Positions 54,563 to 55,028 of a stretch of 55,028 nucleotides of DNA are shown piece after piece. The DNA is from Fulvivirga sp. M361 (lineage in GTDB: Bacteria > Bacteroidota > Bacteroidia > Cytophagales > Cyclobacteriaceae). The position numbers were made by a program, and so were the translations under genes. The notes beneath the pieces were generated by a model. It saw nothing but the letters and a program-made list of their open reading frames with translations. It was not told the DNA's origin and did not search any database. How positions within the stretch are numbered: position 1 is the first letter of the stretch; every line of letters starts with the position of its first letter. The stretch covers positions 1-55,028 of the forward strand of contig NZ_VKDC01000042.1 in assembly GCF_007097395.1 (NCBI RefSeq), read 5' to 3'.

Positions 54563-55028
54563 CTATTTGGGAGCGTCCCTGTAGTTAGCCCAGTTATTTG
54601 GCAGAAGCTGATAGAGGTCCTTTTGCTTATGGGACTGGATTCGCCCGAAGACGTCAGTGAGCCATTCGAGTTCGTTGACATTGTTCTTTTTGCATGTGGC
54701 CATAAAGGAGTACATCGCAGCAGTAGCTTCTGCTGCATCATGTGAGCCGACGAAAAGGTAGTTCTTCCTGCCGATGGCAAGCGGTCGTATCGCGTTTTCC
54801 ACAAGATTGTTGTCGATTTCCAGCTGCCCGTGCTGCACATAAGCGCTTGGCCCCTTCCACCGCGGTAAGCTGTAGTCGATAGCTTTACCCAAGGGACTGC
54901 CCGAGAGAGTTTTGAGGGCATGTTCCTTCAGCCAGGTTTCCAGGCGATCTAAAACAGGCGTAGCTTCTTGCTGCCTTCTTTGGGTCCGCGCTTCCCAGCC
55001 CAGTCCTTCTTCTCGCATATCTTCCTCC
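54550..55028 (-). mobile_element. Right-hand end of an IS66-family insertion sequence
   Basis: Inferred from the transposase C-terminus directly abutting the SDR remnant. The element's inverted repeat must lie around 54545-54590, but with the other end outside the window I cannot fix the terminal bases or the 8-bp target duplication usual for the family. The start coordinate is approximate. Confidence 0.7.
54563..55028 (-). CDS. IS66-family transposase, C-terminal part (runs off the window)
   Basis: Encodes the catalytic-end segment of an IS66-type DDE transposase. LDRLETWLKEHALKTLSGSPLGKAIDYSL and GQLEIDNNLVENAIRP (with the final catalytic Glu in DNNLVEN), RKNYLFVGSHDAAEATAAMYSF, and the C-terminal element ELEWLTDVFGRIQSH, then KDLYQLLPNNW match the family. 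The frame is open through base 55028, so the N-terminus lies beyond the window. The stop is TAG at 54563-54565. Confidence 0.92.
   Translation of the reverse strand, partial: EEDMREEGLGWEARTQRRQQEATPVLDRLETWLKEHALKTLSGSPLGKAIDYSLPRWKGPSAYVQHGQLEIDNNLVENAIRPLAIGRKNYLFVGSHDAAEATAAMYSFMATCKKNNVNELEWLTDVFGRIQSHKQKDLYQLLPNNWANYRDAPK

Noticed and set aside
54337-54921. A single 194-aa protein spanning the SDR end and upstream
   Set aside because: Only the C-terminal third is SDR. The rest is the antisense-shifted frame of the IS66 transposase, so the apparent fusion is an artefact of the insertion.
1-55028. CRISPR array, prophage, integron or rRNA operon
   Set aside because: No regularly spaced direct repeats, no phage structural genes or integrase, and no rRNA segments were seen. 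The only mobile DNA is the IS66 end.

Overview
The window looks like chromosomal DNA from a member of the phylum Bacteroidota, most likely a marine-type Cytophagales (Fulvivirga/Roseivirga-like). The genus is inference; the phylum is well supported. Evidence: AT-rich DNA, A-rich leaders instead of Shine-Dalgarno sequences, promoters of the form TTTG-N19-TAnnTTTG (before tRNA-Leu and rpsT), SpoT with the RLRD synthetase motif, single-chain PurL, GIN-domain, DUF3127, DUF4136 and DUF1684 proteins, and lipoproteins whose lipid-bearing Cys is followed by S-E-E.

Layout. 0.2-4.6 kb, minus strand: purA, a STAS protein, a Fur-family regulator and a bifunctional RelA/SpoT. 4.7-8.3 kb, plus: tRNA-Leu(TAG), tig, clpP, clpX, then a small membrane peptide, DUF3127, an unknown secreted protein and a GIN-domain protein to 10.1 kb. 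10.1-18.3 kb, minus: a membrane metallophosphoesterase and a complete tetR-tolC-adaptor-RND efflux operon. 18.5-20.9 kb, plus: an MscS channel, an alpha/beta hydrolase and an unknown 121-aa protein. 21-25 kb, minus: a tightly coupled ATP-grasp / alpha-E / Anbu proteasome-like / transglutaminase-like operon. 25.2-32.4 kb, plus: purL, a DUF4136 lipoprotein, tRNA-Gln(TTG), prs, rplY, pth and a thiamine-binding protein; metG is convergent. 34.7-37.6 kb: a TPR sensor histidine kinase divergent from four very small secreted-peptide genes. 38.2-49.1 kb: typA, bioB, sppA, folK, an ABC-F ATPase, an SRPBCC protein, a zinc phospholipase-C-like protein, rpsT, radC and DUF1684. 49.3-54.1 kb, plus: pheT, a coiled-coil protein, zapA, a probable structured RNA (6S candidate) and rny. 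The right edge holds the C-terminal end of an IS66-type transposase joined to the C-terminal remnant of a short-chain dehydrogenase gene.

How the parts fit. Most of the window is housekeeping: purine synthesis (purA, purL, prs), translation (metG, pheT, pth, rplY, rpsT, typA, ABC-F), protein quality control (tig, clpP, clpX, sppA), stringent response and RNA decay (spoT, rny). Two accessory parts stand out. The best candidate for something undescribed is the peptide cluster at 36949-37615: three tandem genes for 44-45 aa predicted surface lipopeptides with an identical C-terminus (SDATGVTVHDENW), followed by a 55-aa peptide with a related acidic-aromatic end, all divergent from a TPR histidine kinase. 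The second is the Anbu operon, a recurrent cluster whose biochemical role is unsettled.
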